64,000 bases of DNA from Armigeres subalbatus (GCF_024139115.2 NW_026943222.1:248001-312000); one strand, 5' to 3'. Counted from the first letter of the stretch, positions 21,745-33,571 are shown. Program-made: numbers and translations. Notes: generated from the letters alone by a model not told the origin.

Positions 21745-22832
21745 TAAGTGTTCAGTGTATTATATATTACTCAAGTAATCCACTTTTAGTTTACATTTGG
21801 ATGCACTTTCAAGCGACAGTTTGTTGGCATTCCTTCATGCTCAGTAATTGATCTAATTAATAATTTATTTGGAAAAATAAATAATAATAATAATCCAGCG
21901 GAGATGGTGCTTTTCGTGTACCATAAAATTTTATGATAAAAACACTCAAAATAGGTCAAACTAGAGCTTTAGGAAGATAGATTCAATTATTAAAATCAGT
22001 TCTAAGCATATGCGGGTTTTCGAAAAATTTCGTTTCTGAGGGTTCGAAACGAAATTCCGCGGAATTTCGCGGAATTTGAGCATGGCGAAATCTGATTTCT
22101 TTATTTCGTTTCGTTTCGTAAAATAACAAAAATTTCGCTAGAAAAAAACAAGCTTTTTACGAAATTTAACGGAATTCCGCAGAATTTCAAAACAAATTTA
22201 AACTTAAGCCACACTTTATATTATCAAAAATTCTGGCTGCGCCGCTGAACTAAATTATAAAGCTGTTTTCAAATCTTTACATATGTTATACAATTTTTTC
22301 TGTTAACGCTTACTATATAATGTCGACAAATGCGTATTTATTTTTCTTTTATAAAACGTCTTCAGTGTTTTGTTAGAAAAATCTAACAGAAAACGAAAAG
22401 TATCTTTAACTATCCCATCCTATTTTTAACAATAGTGTAATACAATACAATATGTAAATAGAGTGTAAATGTAATCAAATATGAATCAGATCAGTATCTT
22501 TGTCAAAGCGGCAAAGCCGTGGCGTGGATTCGTGAGGCCCTTGTGAAGTCTTTTTTGACGCTTCTTTCTTATTAAAGGCCGATTTCTTTACCTTCGCTTA
22601 GACCTCAAACCAGGGCCCACGTTTCGCATTTCCTTTCGATAGCTCTTTCGTATGCCACCCCAAGTTTAAGCGCATGAGAATGCACCGCTTAAGTGTAAGA
22701 AGGCATAAAGGAGAACAAAATGCAACATTTTACGTTCAAAAAACAATTTGAACCTTACCTAAAAGTAATAATAAAAGGATCAGGGGATTAAAGATACTCC
22801 ATACGCCAGTCAATATTCGGCAAACCATCAAA
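21745..22832. other. DRC7 intron, old repeats
   Basis: Includes a TTCGTTTCG / AATTCCGCGGAATT rich stretch (22020-22200) related to 20330-20400. The rest is unassigned AT-rich DNA with no supported open frame. Confidence 0.4.
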
Positions 22833-23862
22833 CGGGGAAGGGTCGTTTGGCCGAAACCCATTCGGCCGAAACCCATTCGGCCGAAAGCCATTTGGCCGAA
22901 TACCACTAGGCCGAAAGTTGTTTGGCCGAAAGGGTCGTTTGGCCGAAAGGGACGTTTGACCGAAAGGGTCATTTGGCCGAAAAGGTTGTTTGACCAAATG
23001 GGTCATTTGGCCGAATAGGTCATTTTAAAGGTGACAAATGATATACGTCTCACTTCTCACTATTTATTTTTCCCTTCTCACTGTAAAAAGTGAGAACCGC
23101 CAAATGAGTAGTGAGACGTCTCACTTCTCACTCCTCAATTCTCACTTCTGACAGTGAAAAGTGAGTAGTGCGAAGTGGGTAGTGAGACGTCTCATTACTC
23201 ACTTTTTACAGTGAATAAAGTAAAATGAGGAGTGAGAAGCGAGACGTCTCTCTTCTCATTCCTAATTTATCTCTTTTCAAATGACCTATTCGGCCAAATG
23301 ACCCTTTTGGCCAAACGACCCTTCCGGCCAAAAGACCCTTTCGGCCTAATCACCCTTTCGACCAAATTACCTTTTCGGACAAATGACTCTTTCGGCCACA
23401 CGACCCTTTCGGCCAAATGACCCTTTCGATCAAATGACCCTTTCGGCCAAATGACCTTTTCGGCCAAACAACCCTTTCAGCCTAATGACGCTTTCGGCCA
23501 AACGACCCTTTCAGATAAATGACCCATTCAGCCAAATGACGGTCTCGACCAAACGACTCTTTCGGCCACACGACCCTTTCGACCAAACGAGCCTTTTGGC
23601 CAAATGACTCTTTCGGTCAAATGACTCTTTCGGCCAAACGTCCCTTTCGGCGAAATTGACCGTTCGGCCAAATGACAATATTGTCCAAATGACGGTCTCG
23701 GCCAAACGACCCGTTCGACCAAATGACCCGTTCGGCCAAATGACCCGTTCGACCAAATAACTTCCGGTCAGATGGGTTTCGGTCTAATGGTTTATTCAGC
23801 CTACTGGCATTCGGCCAAATGGCATTCGACCGAATGGATTTCGACCAAACGACCCTTCCCCG
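22833..23862. repeat. Fold-back element of GGCCGAA minisatellite arms
   Basis: The termini CGGGGAAGGGTCGTTTGG and CCAAACGACCCTTCCCCG are perfect inverted copies of 18 bases. Inside, the left arm (to about 23025) is tandem TTTGGCCGAAAGGGTC with a period of about 17. The right arm (23280-23850) is the inverted AAATGACCCTTTCGGCC. The core (23030-23270) is a second repeat, TGAGAAGTGAGACGTCTCAC. Open frames through the arms are repeat artefacts. Confidence 0.82.
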
Positions 23863-23942
23863 AAATATACATGCAGCTCCCGAGATTTTAATTTACATTT
23901 TGTGAAATTATTTGACTATTTGCACAATATGAGTGCGAAATC

Positions 23943-24254
23943 CCTGAGTGCGGGGCCCTCCTTAGCCGTGCGGTAAGACGCGCGGCTACAAAGCAAGACC
24001 ATGCTGAGGGTGGCTGGGTTCGATTCCCGGTGCCGGTCTAGGCAATCTTCGGATTGGAAATTGTCTCGACTTCTCTGGGCATACAAGTATCATCGTGTTA
24101 GCCTCATGATATACGAATGCAGAAATGGTAACTCTTCTTAGAAACCTCGCAGTTAACAACTGTAAAAGTGCTTAATGAACACTAAGCTGCGAGGCGGCTC
24201 TGTCCCAGTGTGGGGATGTAATGCCAATAAGAAGAAGAAGAAGAAGAAGAAGAA
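23943..24254 (+). mobile_element. tRNA-derived SINE, copy C, full length
   Basis: It begins CCTGAGTGCGGGGCCCTCC, has the B box GGTTCGATTCC, and ends in (AAG)n. A perfect 12-base target duplication GAGTGCGAAATC flanks it (23931-23942 and 24255-24266). Confidence 0.9.
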
Positions 24255-24266
24255 GAGTGCGAAATC

Positions 24267-25270
24267 GATCATGTTGCTGCTGGTCATGAGACGGCAGATA
24301 GTCCGGGAGAACGCGAACTTCGTTCACAATAAATATTTAGTCGTTTATCAAGGCGGCTTCACATACATTACTTTTTCAACTAACCAACGATTCCTCTCCT
24401 GTGGCGCTCACGGAGATGCAGAGCATTCCTTGGTCTCTTATACCAATTGACTGTAAGAACGTGACTGGCATCGTCATTGATCATGAATTGGAAACTCCGA
24501 AGCAAGTACAATAAGATAAAAAATTATTTATCCCAAGAAGATTATTCAAATGGTAAGCTGTGCACATTTGCTGTTTCTCGGCCAATCATGATGAGCAACT
24601 ACTATGTGTACAGTAAATCAAGCTAAGCTATTCTTTGACTATTTGCACAATATGTAAGGAACATTGCAGAGTCGTGGGCATTTCTAGATCTTCGCATTTG
24701 CATAAAAATCCAGAAAGAATTAAAGGATCATTAAAATTGCTGAAGGTTCTTTACTCATGATTACTTTCAGCTCATTCTGCTGTTTCTTGCACTTAATTGA
24801 AGTGGTTTGATGATGAAAATTTGGCATCAATTTTTACATATACATGTAATGTTTATATGCACAAACTCATATACAAGGACAAACAAACAAAAACTAGTAA
24901 GTTTATAAGACTATGGGCATCCGAGCCTCCTATAAAAAGTTTGAATTTAGAAGGAAATGATTGCCTTTTGGTACAACTTTTGTATGAGAAAGAAAACATG
25001 ATTTCTTCATACCTGGCAAACTGCTGCCGTAAAAACTTTGCGATCACATTTGCGAAATACAATCTGAAATACATATCGTTGTGCATTTTAGAAAAGTACA
25101 CAGGATCGTGCACATGAATATATGCAGTTATAAATTCTCTATCTGCATATACGTGTGTTATCGCATACCCTTAATCAGTTCACAGTTTTTTCATTTGAAT
25201 GCTTTTTGCACACACACACATACATACATATGAAAAAATGTATTAGAACATGATTTCGTCTCCGTAATGG
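24267..25270. other. DRC7 intron, unassigned
   Basis: A 106-codon open frame at 24797-25117 includes the phrase CTATGGGCATCCGAGCCTCC, which recurs in altered form near 26062. It is therefore probably repeat-derived rather than an exon. The 21-base string TTTGACTATTTGCACAATAT plus G occurs at 23911 and again at 24634. Confidence 0.4.
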
Positions 25271-25668
25271 AACGTACACACGGTCAAGCAGCTCGACCAA
25301 CATTGACTGCATCTCCTGTTTATTCAAACATCCATGAAGTTTTCCCAACAGCGGCACGAACAATCAATTTATTCGACCAACAATATCACACACGAACGAC
25401 CGAAGCGCCAACTTGAGCACCAACCATCAACAAATATATGGGAGTTTGTGCAACTTCACTACAAATGCTCAAACATGTTCGGCGAACCTTGACTCCACCC
25501 CCGACAACTCAAACCAAAATCAAACCGTTTTAATTTTTTCCAACCGAGCCGCCAACTGTCAAATGGTTGTTCGAACAACTTCACACACGTTCAAACAAAG
25601 CAGCAACCGAAGCGTTTTCTTGGTGGTGGAGTCAATGTTCGTCAAACTGCTTGACTGGTGTGTACGTT
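25271..25668. mobile_element. About 400-bp inverted-repeat element, AACGTACACAC termini
   Basis: AACGTACACACGGTCAAGCA at the left pairs with TGCTTGACTGGTGTGTACGT at the right, and the similarity continues through TTGACTxCA. The interior repeats CAAAC/GTTCG phrases. No transposase and no clear target duplication. Confidence 0.7.
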
Positions 25669-25746
25669 GCATAACGCTTTACAACAAATGAGCCACCAAA
25701 TAAACGATAAAATCGAAAAACATACATACATTCTCACAGATATTCA

Positions 25747-26013
25747 CGTGGTAAGACGCGCGGCTACAAAGCAAGACCATGCTGAAGGTGGCTGGGTTCG
25801 ATTATCGGTGCCGGTCTATGCAATTTTCGTATTGGAAATTGTCTTCCCTGGGCATAAAAGTATCATCGTGTTAGCTTCATGATATACGAATGCAAAAATG
25901 GTGACCTGACTTAGAAACCTCGCAGTTAATAACTGTGGAAGTGCTTAATGAATATTAAGCTGCGAGGCGGCTCTGTCCCAGTGTGGGGATGTAATGCCAA
26001 TAAGAAGAAGAAG
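25747..26013 (+). mobile_element. tRNA-derived SINE, copy D, 5' truncated
   Basis: Starts within the tRNA-like part (GTGGTAAGACGCGCGGCTAC) and ends in GAAGAAGAAGG. The B box is altered to GGTTCGATTAT. No clear target duplication. Confidence 0.82.
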
Positions 26014-26181
26014 GAGAAGACATTATCTCAAGTTGTCGAGCCGAGTCGATTTATACATAACACTATGGGTCTCCGAGCCTTCTATCAAATGTTCGGTTTT
26101 GGAGTGATCCTAAAGTCTCTACGTATACTTTGTATACGAAATAGACAAAAAAATGTAAATCGATTTAACACCTATACTTAC

Positions 26182-26248
26182 CGTCAACTTACAATCCTCC
26201 ATGGTGACGGGATCTCTGGCAACGTTTTTGAACTCGCGAAAAAATAGC
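26182..26248 (-). CDS. DRC7: DRC7, small internal exon (67 bases)
   Basis: The acceptor TTTTTATTCCAG precedes the exon and the donor GTAAGT follows it. The first G completes the codon split by the upstream exon (TT plus G gives Leu). It then reads LFFREFKNVARDPVTMEDCK LT in 22 codons, ending in phase 0. DRC7 proteins have a similar short aromatic segment (a Y-R-H-like stretch) between the R-R-D motif and the R-N-P motif. The intron to the upstream exon is only 73 bases, the size typical of short dipteran introns, in contrast to the kilobase introns around it. Confidence 0.9.
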
Positions 26249-26321
26249 CTGGAATAAAAATTGTTTCAAAGTTACATATGCATTATTTGAAAATATACTC
26301 TCCTATAATATGTCTACATAC

Positions 26322-27343
26322 AAATCTTCTCTGCGATCATAATGCTCCTGCACATATGTAGGATGATAGACAAGTTCTTTCAAAGAATCGAATCGATACT
26401 GGTGAAAAAACATCAACCGACACTCTCGGTTCGATTCCGAGCTTCGCCTCAACGCTTTCAAAGAATCCATCCGACCTTTGGCGAATACTTCTTCTATCTC
26501 ATTATTGGCGTAGTCATACACAATCATCGTCAAAGCGTCGTCGCGATTAATGTACCACTCCCAGCGCGTCGTTGAGTTTTCGTAGTTTAAAGTCTCGAAC
26601 AGCGTTAGCCGCTTGATTAGGCCAAGCAAGTTCGAGTATGGTGCAAAGCGTTCGTAAATCGCTCGTTTGAAGTAGGTCACCTTCCTCCCCTCTGGATATC
26701 GCTGTTCGAACTCTGCCATCGAAATGGACAGTGGACCTACCCAGGAGGTAGGTAAATCCAGATGTTTCTCCTTTTCCAGCTCTTCCTCCGTGGTCAGTGG
26801 CTCTTGATCTTCGGGAATTTGACAATCGTCCCGTAGCTCAAATGGCTCTCCCGGTAGAAAATGTTCCCAATCGTTGGTGTTTTTAAAATCCCAGCGAATG
26901 CTTTTGATATCCGTGATGGGATCTTGTTTGTTAACATAGTAATTGTGTTGATTCCAAACGCTTTCAATACCCAGATAATTTGGTGAATCAACTTCGAAAC
27001 GAAAACCGGAAGCTGGTTCAATAAAGAAGGCACTAGGAGGAAGCAGCACTTTTTCACCGGTGTTGGGATCGATCGTGGTCTCACGATAGCCCGGCTTGTA
27101 GCACCAGGGTGCATTCATAATCACGGCAATCCACGCATGAACTCGATGACCTCGTTTATTATCCTCCGTGGGGCGTTCCAAATCTTCGATTTCCTTCAGG
27201 TGAGCTTCCTCGCGTTTTCGTTCCTCCTCCTTGATCTTGTTCACTTTTTCTTCTTCCAGCTCAAGCAGATAGCGGCTGCGCAAATCGGGTGGATCTCGCA
27301 ACTGATACTTGCTCGGTTCAATCACCTCATCCGCGCTGCCCTC
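26322..27343 (-). CDS. DRC7: DRC7, large exon with the central domain (340 codons)
   Basis: It opens in phase 0 after the acceptor TTCTGTTTCGCAG and closes in phase 2 at a GTATGT donor. The order is DLRSRYLLELEEEKVNKIKE (a charged helix), HRVHAWIAVIMNAPW, SAFFIEPASGFRFEV, YLGIESVWNQHNYYVNKQD, WEHFLPGEPF, LPTSWVGPLSIS, RKVTYFKRAIYERFAPYS, and YINRDDAL. These match the conserved middle of DRC7/CCDC135 (H-S-W, F-F-I-D-P, L-G-I-E-S-x-W-N). DRC7 acts in the nexin-dynein regulatory complex, and loss in Drosophila (lost boys) affects sperm. The frame is intact and splice sites are canonical, so the gene looks functional. Roughly the N-terminal third of the usual protein, of near 870 residues in human, is not present here and must be encoded to the right. 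Confidence 0.94.
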
Positions 27344-27750
27344 CTGCGAAACAGAAAACGATAGGGAAAAGTGTTATTTTGTGGTTGAACTGGGAAGGTA
27401 TGCAGAAGTGGAGCAGCAGGTAAAGATGAATTCTAACGAAACGACTAAATTGTTGTAATAAGATACGTGAAAATATGAAAGGCGCCTTTGGCGATGCGGA
27501 AAAGGGTCGAACATGTGTTGAACACATGTTATGTCGTTCATTTATCTCGATGCCAAGGACCCCGTCACGCGGGTCTGTGGACATGCATATTTGACGAGCT
27601 AAACATAGGGTACCTGTTCCTTTATTGATAACAACTTCCCATATTTGCTGTATTTTCAAACAGACGATTTGAGCTAAATTTTATTCGTTTCGCGAGATAA
27701 TAAACGTGTGTTCTCTGCGCACTGTTTGAATATTGAAGCATTATAATTAA
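27344..27750. other. DRC7 intron upstream of the large exon
   Basis: Intron sequence adjoining the acceptor. The minus-strand open frame at 27327-27659 simply runs through the splice site and has no homologous features. Confidence 0.5.
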
Positions 27751-28986
27751 GGTACACTGGGGGAAGTGGAAAAGGAAAAATCGATAGTGCATGTTTGAAT
27801 TAGTGTAAAACCAGTTTAAATGATCTAAATGCGTTCAATCAAAATGGGCTATCAAAAACAGCCAATTTTGCACCAACTGTGCGGTAATTCATATCATTCT
27901 GGTCGCTTGAAATTTATGGAAATAGATTTTAAAATTAGGAGTTGTTTTTCCACTTACCCTAGTGGGATGGGGTAAGTGGACAACCCATGTTACCTCGACC
28001 TTCAATAGTGATGAGTAGTTACATATAACTAAAATCAATACGATAATTGCTTTGAGTATGTTTTGTGGAATAATTTCCTTACATTAACGGAATAGATCCG
28101 CAAGGAATTCTCGTAATAGCTAGGGGCCTTCTCGAACACTAAGTGTACGTAAAATCTATATGCTCGCCCCAAAGATGAACTTTTTAAAGGAAAAATGGGA
28201 CTTACAGGGTTATAAACTAATCAACTTAGTTTAACGAATTGAGATGATGTCTGTATGTGCGTATTTGTATGTATGTGTGTGCGCAAAGCACGTACAAAAT
28301 TATCAACTATTCTTAAGCACTTGTCCTTAACCAATTTGTTCGCAAAAAAATTGCATTCTACGGCGAAACTTGTTATCAATAAAAATTATTGTGAATTTTA
28401 GAATATATTTACCTATCAATGCTATTTTAACTTTCTTATACATTTTTTTTTTCATATGTAAAACATGTGAAAGGCATAGGTGGCCGATAGGTGGAATCAC
28501 AATGATAACAAAGAAGGAACATATTAAGATTCATAGCTATCGAAATAAACCCTGGAGGGAAGAAAAAAATTGCGTAATTAGAACATTATCCACTTTCCCC
28601 GCAGTGTTTGTTACCTGGGGTAAGTGTAAAATCTTTGAATTATTTCCTCTCTTGGTACAAACCACTACCAATTGAATGGGATTAGTTTAATTGTATTATT
28701 ATGGTCACCTGTGATATAAATTCACTTGAAAAAGGGACAATTGGTGCAAATAAGAATTCATTTTATGAATGCAAAAATCAACTTTTCACGAAACCTAAAA
28801 TTACTGTTCATGCGTTAACCGTGTTAGTGCATGTATTATACAAATTTCAACATAGTATTAGTGTGAGCATCAAAGTATATTCTTGCATAATGTTATGATG
28901 TGGTAAAAACTGTAAAGTATGTACAATTCCAATTTTTCGAGTCGATTTTTACACTTACCCCCTTTTTCCACTTCCCCCAGTGTACC
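27751..28986. mobile_element. 1.24-kb inverted-terminus element, GGTACACTGGGGGAAGTGG ends
   Basis: GGTACACTGGGGGAAGTGG at the left is inverted as CCACTTCCCCCAGTGTACC at the right, with the similarity extending to about 27 bases. The interior carries GGGGTAAGTGGA-like phrases near 27970 and 28618. There is no intact transposase. The target duplication is unresolved (TTAA-like on the left, TTAC on the right). Confidence 0.75.
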
Positions 28987-29773
28987 TTACATTTATAAAT
29001 ACATATATAAATACATTATAAAAAAAATTACAGGACTACTGTTCTAATTCTGAAGAAGGATTTGAATAGATGCATAAGTTTAAACTCAAGAATATGAGAG
29101 TCCATGTTGATATCGGTTTTGGTGACATCGTTGTTCGAGCTTGATTAGTTTCCAAAGTAGTAGTATGGGATCTGCATAATAGAATGCGATCACTACATAT
29201 GCTCTTCGATATCCAAGAAATCTCTAGAGTAAGGGATAAGTCATACTAGAAGTCCATAAAGAAAAGGCTAAGGATCTACACACGTAACCAAAAGTGTGTT
29301 GACTAGTCTCAAAAGTGGTACATGCTCTTTGTGGTTCTTAGAGTAGAATGTGATCTTTCACTAGTCCTTTCTTGAACGAATCAGAAAATATATTATAAAC
29401 ACAAACAATTCCACGAGGAATATGTGCCATATTTCAAACATGCTGATAAATCTTCAGTTAGTAGTGTGAATCTTAATAGCCCTGAAAACATGATGAGAAC
29501 ATATTCTACTCTAAGCACGCCAAATGGCGTGTTCAATATTTCAAACAGGCCTATAGACCATTGGTTACGCGTGTTATGGTCTACGATTAACTTCAGATAG
29601 TAGGGACGATCCATAAAGTACGTCACGTAAAAATTAACGTCATACTTTGTGCATTAAACTTCCAGAACTTTTGGATGAATTGTAACGCTGTTTGGAACTC
29701 CCCCTCACACTTAAAGCGTGACATTCTTTCTGTATGGCCCCTTACAACTGATTCAATACGGATGGGTTATATA
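28987..29773. other. Unassigned AT-rich sequence
   Basis: No supported genes. Phrases such as ATAGAATGCGATCACT and TAGAATGTGATCTTTCACT suggest very old repetition in 29160-29370. Confidence 0.35.
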
Positions 29774-30840
29774 CAGGGGTTAGACAAAAAAATGAGATAT
29801 GCAAAAAATTGTCGAAGTTCAAATCAGCATAACTTTGCGTAGAATGATCCGATTTTGATCAAACTATGATCATCGGACGCGGAAACTCTTCTAGTATACT
29901 GGCCCTATGCGAACCCTCTGATTGGCCTTTGGCCACCGGTGGTGTTCCGGGTTTTCGGAGGGTATGTTAAAAATGCATTTTTTCAGCTGCTTGTCATTTT
30001 ATATGACGTTTGCTGCCATCATGTTTTATGTTTTCCCCAGACACTAGAACTAATATACTGACCAATGCTGGATGCAGTTCGAAAATCCGTTAGGTATACG
30101 CAGAGATATGGCCATTTTCGTGAAAACGATACGGGATTGGCCATACACCCTGAACAAATGTCACTTTCGCAGAACTTCCGGAACGTGTTACAAATTGGCC
30201 AAAGAGTCTTACAGTCCTCAAAATATATCTCTAATAAAGATCCTATATTCATCGTCTTGGGAAAACATGAATTTTGACACCCATATATGCATGGTTCCAG
30301 ATGATGCCATGGTACCGGTGGTACCCGACCCCGCCTGGAAAGCCAATGGAACCTGCTATAAGGGTGGCAGTGGACACTATCATTCTGGAAATGTTTCTGT
30401 AATCATCGTCTCGCACATCCATGAAGTCATATACTCATATTTGCATTATTCCGATCTGTTATCATTTCATCATGTTCCCGGAACCGTTTTTACGGAAATG
30501 ACCGTATCTCTGTGTAGTTTAGATGGATTCTCGATCTACAGCCACCATTGGCCGGCATATTAGTTCTAGTTTTCGGAGAAAGCATAAAACATAATGAAAG
30601 TTAACGTCACATAAAATGACAAGCAGTGGAAAAAATGCATCTTGAACATACCCTCGGAAAACCCGGAACATTTCCGGTGGCCAAGGATCAATCTCATGTT
30701 TTGCAGGAGGACAGTATACTAGAAGAGTGTCCGCTTCTGATGGTCCTGGTTTTATCAAAATCGGATTATTATACGCAAAGTTATGCTGATTTGAATTTCA
30801 ATATATTTTTACCTATCTCAACCTTTCTGTCTAACCCCTG
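29774..30840. mobile_element. 1.07-kb fold-back element, CAGGGGTTAGACA termini
   Basis: CAGGGGTTAGACA at the left and TGTCTAACCCCTG at the right are flanked by TA on both sides. The arms of about 280 bases, diverged by substitutions and small gaps, pair outward from about 30060 and 30540. The centre (30065-30540) holds a 163-codon open frame at 30072-30563, but it continues into the arm and has no known motif. Best read as an old non-autonomous TA-target element. Confidence 0.8.
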
Positions 30841-30910
30841 TATGACCCAAGAAATTGTCATGTTGGTTATGAGAGATAGAGCGGAGCATTCTTCAGTAAA
30901 TACTATAACG

Positions 30911-31205
30911 GATACTTCACAGCATTACCATAATCTCTATGGCAATCCAAAGTGTCTTCAAGTTAAGATCATGGTATTTTAAATAATCAACATGAAGATA
31001 TGTGATGTCTCCACAATTCGTATGAGTTGGATCAACTCCTAGGGACATCATGATACTATTTTGGACACTATACAGCATTATTAGATTATCTACGACAATC
31101 CAAACTGTCATCAAGTTCAGATAGTGACATTTGAAACAATTAATAAGAACATATGCGATATCCCCATCATTGATATGAGTTGGATTAGCTCCCGGAGACA
31201 TCATT
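30911..31205. repeat. Diverged tandem duplication, period about 154
   Basis: Two units share ACAGCATTA...ATCT(C/A)T(A)GG/CGACAATCCAAA, TCAAGTT.AGAT, ATATG(A/T)GTTGGAT and GACATCAT. The spacing between matching CAGCATTA strings is 154 bases. Open frames through it are by-products. Confidence 0.65.
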
Positions 31206-31210
31206 AGAGA

Positions 31211-32100
31211 CGCAACCACTTTTCGCGAAACATTTATGATTTCCCGAATTAATTGAAATATGATTTTGGTAAAATTGTGACCTGTTTATGATGTTAAAAT
31301 GACGTCCAAACGATTTCTTCAACTCAAAAGTATGTCCAAGCCCAGATGGAACGTTTTCTCAACTATAGAGATCATCCACATCTGAACTCAATAATAATTT
31401 GGAGAGCTGCTGGTGTTCTGAGAATACTGTGATATACCTTTTTCTTTCTTTTTTTCTTTTTTTTTAAAGAAGTAATGCATTATGCATTTACCCAGCACAC
31501 GCGTAGTAGTTGCCAAGCTACCACATGGCAGTGTACCGGAGTGTGTCTTTCGTCCTGGTAAATTCCATGCATTGGAGTTTGGTTCTGACTCCTATTGTGT
31601 TTCAAACTTGGTCATCCTGTCATCGATCTAATCCGTCAGCAGAATATTAATGGATACTTTGACAAAAGAGAGATCATTTAAATTCGAGAGGCCACTGTTT
31701 TCCACCTGTGAGATCAATAAACTGTCGAAATCATCGTCCGCAATTTGTGTGTCCTGCGGTTCCCCAAAATCCTTTTTATCATCTCCCTTGACGTTCCGGG
31801 GAACAGTAGGACATAATTTTTATTAAATACTAGCAGACTCGACGAACTTCGTTTCGAATAAAATTGGTTTATTCTCTGATTACTTCTCGAGTTGTGAAGA
31901 AATTTGTGTTTCATTTGTATGTGAGCCCTCCTTTTCAAAGGGAGGAGGGGTCTCGAACAGACAAAAAAATCATTTTTCATTTATATAGAAGAAGATATAT
32001 AGAGTTGTAACGGCCTTGTAATAGCTTTTTATCTATGGTAAAAACACAATTGAAACATTATATTGGGATTTTAGCAATTTTTCATGGGCCACACTGTACA
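31211..32100. other. Unassigned, with a T-rich tract
   Basis: Contains a poly-T/CTTT tract at 31439-31466. A segment near 31830-31980 ends in TTTTCAAAGGGAGGAGGGG. Nothing can be assigned. Confidence 0.35.
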
Positions 32101-32995
32101 AATTAGGGCTTTTCAGTAGCAAGACAGAAGACGGAAGTAAGAAGTAAGAAGAAAGAATGAACAAGGAGAAATAAAAAGGAAGAACAAAAAGAGATGAAGG
32201 AAGGAGAAAGAAGTAATAAAGAATGTAGAAGGGGAAAGAAGGAATAAAAAACAAAAAATATATATATAAAAGGAAGAAAGAAGAAGATATAAGGGAATGG
32301 GTAATGGAAAAGAAGAAAGAAAAAAGTAGATGAAAGAGGGAATAAGGAAGAAGAAGGAAGTAGGTAAAGAAAAAAGAAAGAAGTAAAATGAAAAAGGAAG
32401 CGAAAAGAGGAATTAAGGAAATTTGCGAGAATAAAGAATAATTTCACTATTTTCGATTCTCACACCTCACTTCTCATCAGTCACATTTTTGTCTCTCCTT
32501 GGTCCTAAGTTCTCACTTCTCACTCCTCATTTATCACTTCCCAATTCTCACTTTTCACTTCAAACCCCTCTCTCATCACTTTTCATCTATCACTTCTTAC
32601 TGCTCACATCTCACTTAGCACTTCTCACTTCTCGTTTCTTAATTATCACTTCTTAATTCAATTTCTTACTTCTCACTTCTCACTTCTGACTTCTCGCTTC
32701 GATTTTCTCATTTCTCAGTTATTACTCAGTTATTATATTCTCATTTAGCTCTTTTCAATTCTCAATTCCCTCTTCTAATATTTCATCTATCACTTCTTTC
32801 TAAGGAAGAAAGATGGAGAAAAAAGAAATAAAGCGGAAGAAAGTAGAAGGAAGAGGGAAGAAAGAAGAAGAATTATGGGAAAGGGAAAAGGAAAAATAAT
32901 GATAGTTAAACAAGGAAGAAAAAAAAAGAGATGTGTAAACGAAGAAGGAAGGAAGGAGTAATAATAAGGAAGAAGGGAACTGGATGGAATTTGTT
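32100..32995. repeat. Alternating homopurine and homopyrimidine tracts
   Basis: 32110-32440 is almost entirely GAAGAAAGAAGG-type purine. 32455-32800 is pyrimidine-rich CTCACTTCTCACTTCT. 32805-32990 is purine-rich again. Long open frames on either strand here are low-complexity artefacts. Such adjacent mirror tracts can form triplex or hairpin DNA. Confidence 0.75.
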
Positions 32996-33292
32996 AATCT
33001 TTATTTATTTAGGGTATCTGTAATTCTCCATGCTCCTATATCAAAAACACTCGCAAAACAGGTTATTTAGGCTCAATTTGTGTCGTGTTTTGTTGTTATC
33101 CGGAAAAATCAGAAAAATGAGAAAAAAAAAACAATTTGCGCATCAATTCTTTGTTTTCGAATGGTATTGATTTGGGTACATGGTATGAATTTTAGGAGCA
33201 GTTTCCCTAGTACTAATCCATCTGACTACAATGTCTTAATAAATAAAAAATATACATTATTTGCCTTACCACACGAGCAATTACGCCTAAAG

Positions 33293-33560
33293 CTACAGCA
33301 ATGACGAACGACAAATCTTCTTTTTGAAGCGCGTGCTTGTTTGATCGAAATCGTAAAGATCTTTAACTACCGTGAATGTCCGGATCATCGACGATAGCGG
33401 CTCATTGTAGCCGAAAGCTGTTCAATGGAATCGGTCTTAAAGCAATGATCTTTGCCGGAGAGGATGTTGAATTGCGCAGAAGTTCAGTAGCGCAAGCAAC
33501 TGCGGAGAACCAATTTCGTTGTTCAGTACCTTGACATCGAATGTTTGCTGTTGCACTCTT
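33293..33560 (-). pseudogene. C-terminal fragment of a second LINE family
   Basis: The minus strand reads FDVKVLNNEIGSPQLLALLN and AIQHPLRQRSLL. After a frameshift it continues NEPLSSMIRTFTVVKDLYDF and ends RFKKKICRSSLL plus TAG at 33293. The P-L-R then N-E-P-(I/L)-S then D-L-(Y/F)-D-F order is characteristic of the extreme C-terminus of Jockey/Loa-type LINE proteins of insects. Only this tail remains. It adjoins the tandem repeat at 33572. Confidence 0.65.
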
Positions 33561-33571
33561 CTTCTTCTTAG

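Noticed and set aside
22736..23756. Open frames rich in W-P-K-G-S-F and R-P-N-D-P-F-G-Q
   Set aside because: Translations of the GGCCGAAAGGGT minisatellite arms, not proteins.
24797..25117. 106-codon frame as a host exon
   Set aside because: Contains a phrase recurring near 26062, lacks acceptor and donor signals, and runs antisense to DRC7 in its intron.
30072..30563. 163-codon frame as a transposase
   Set aside because: No catalytic or DNA-binding motif. It spans the loop and part of an arm of a fold-back element, so it is probably chance.
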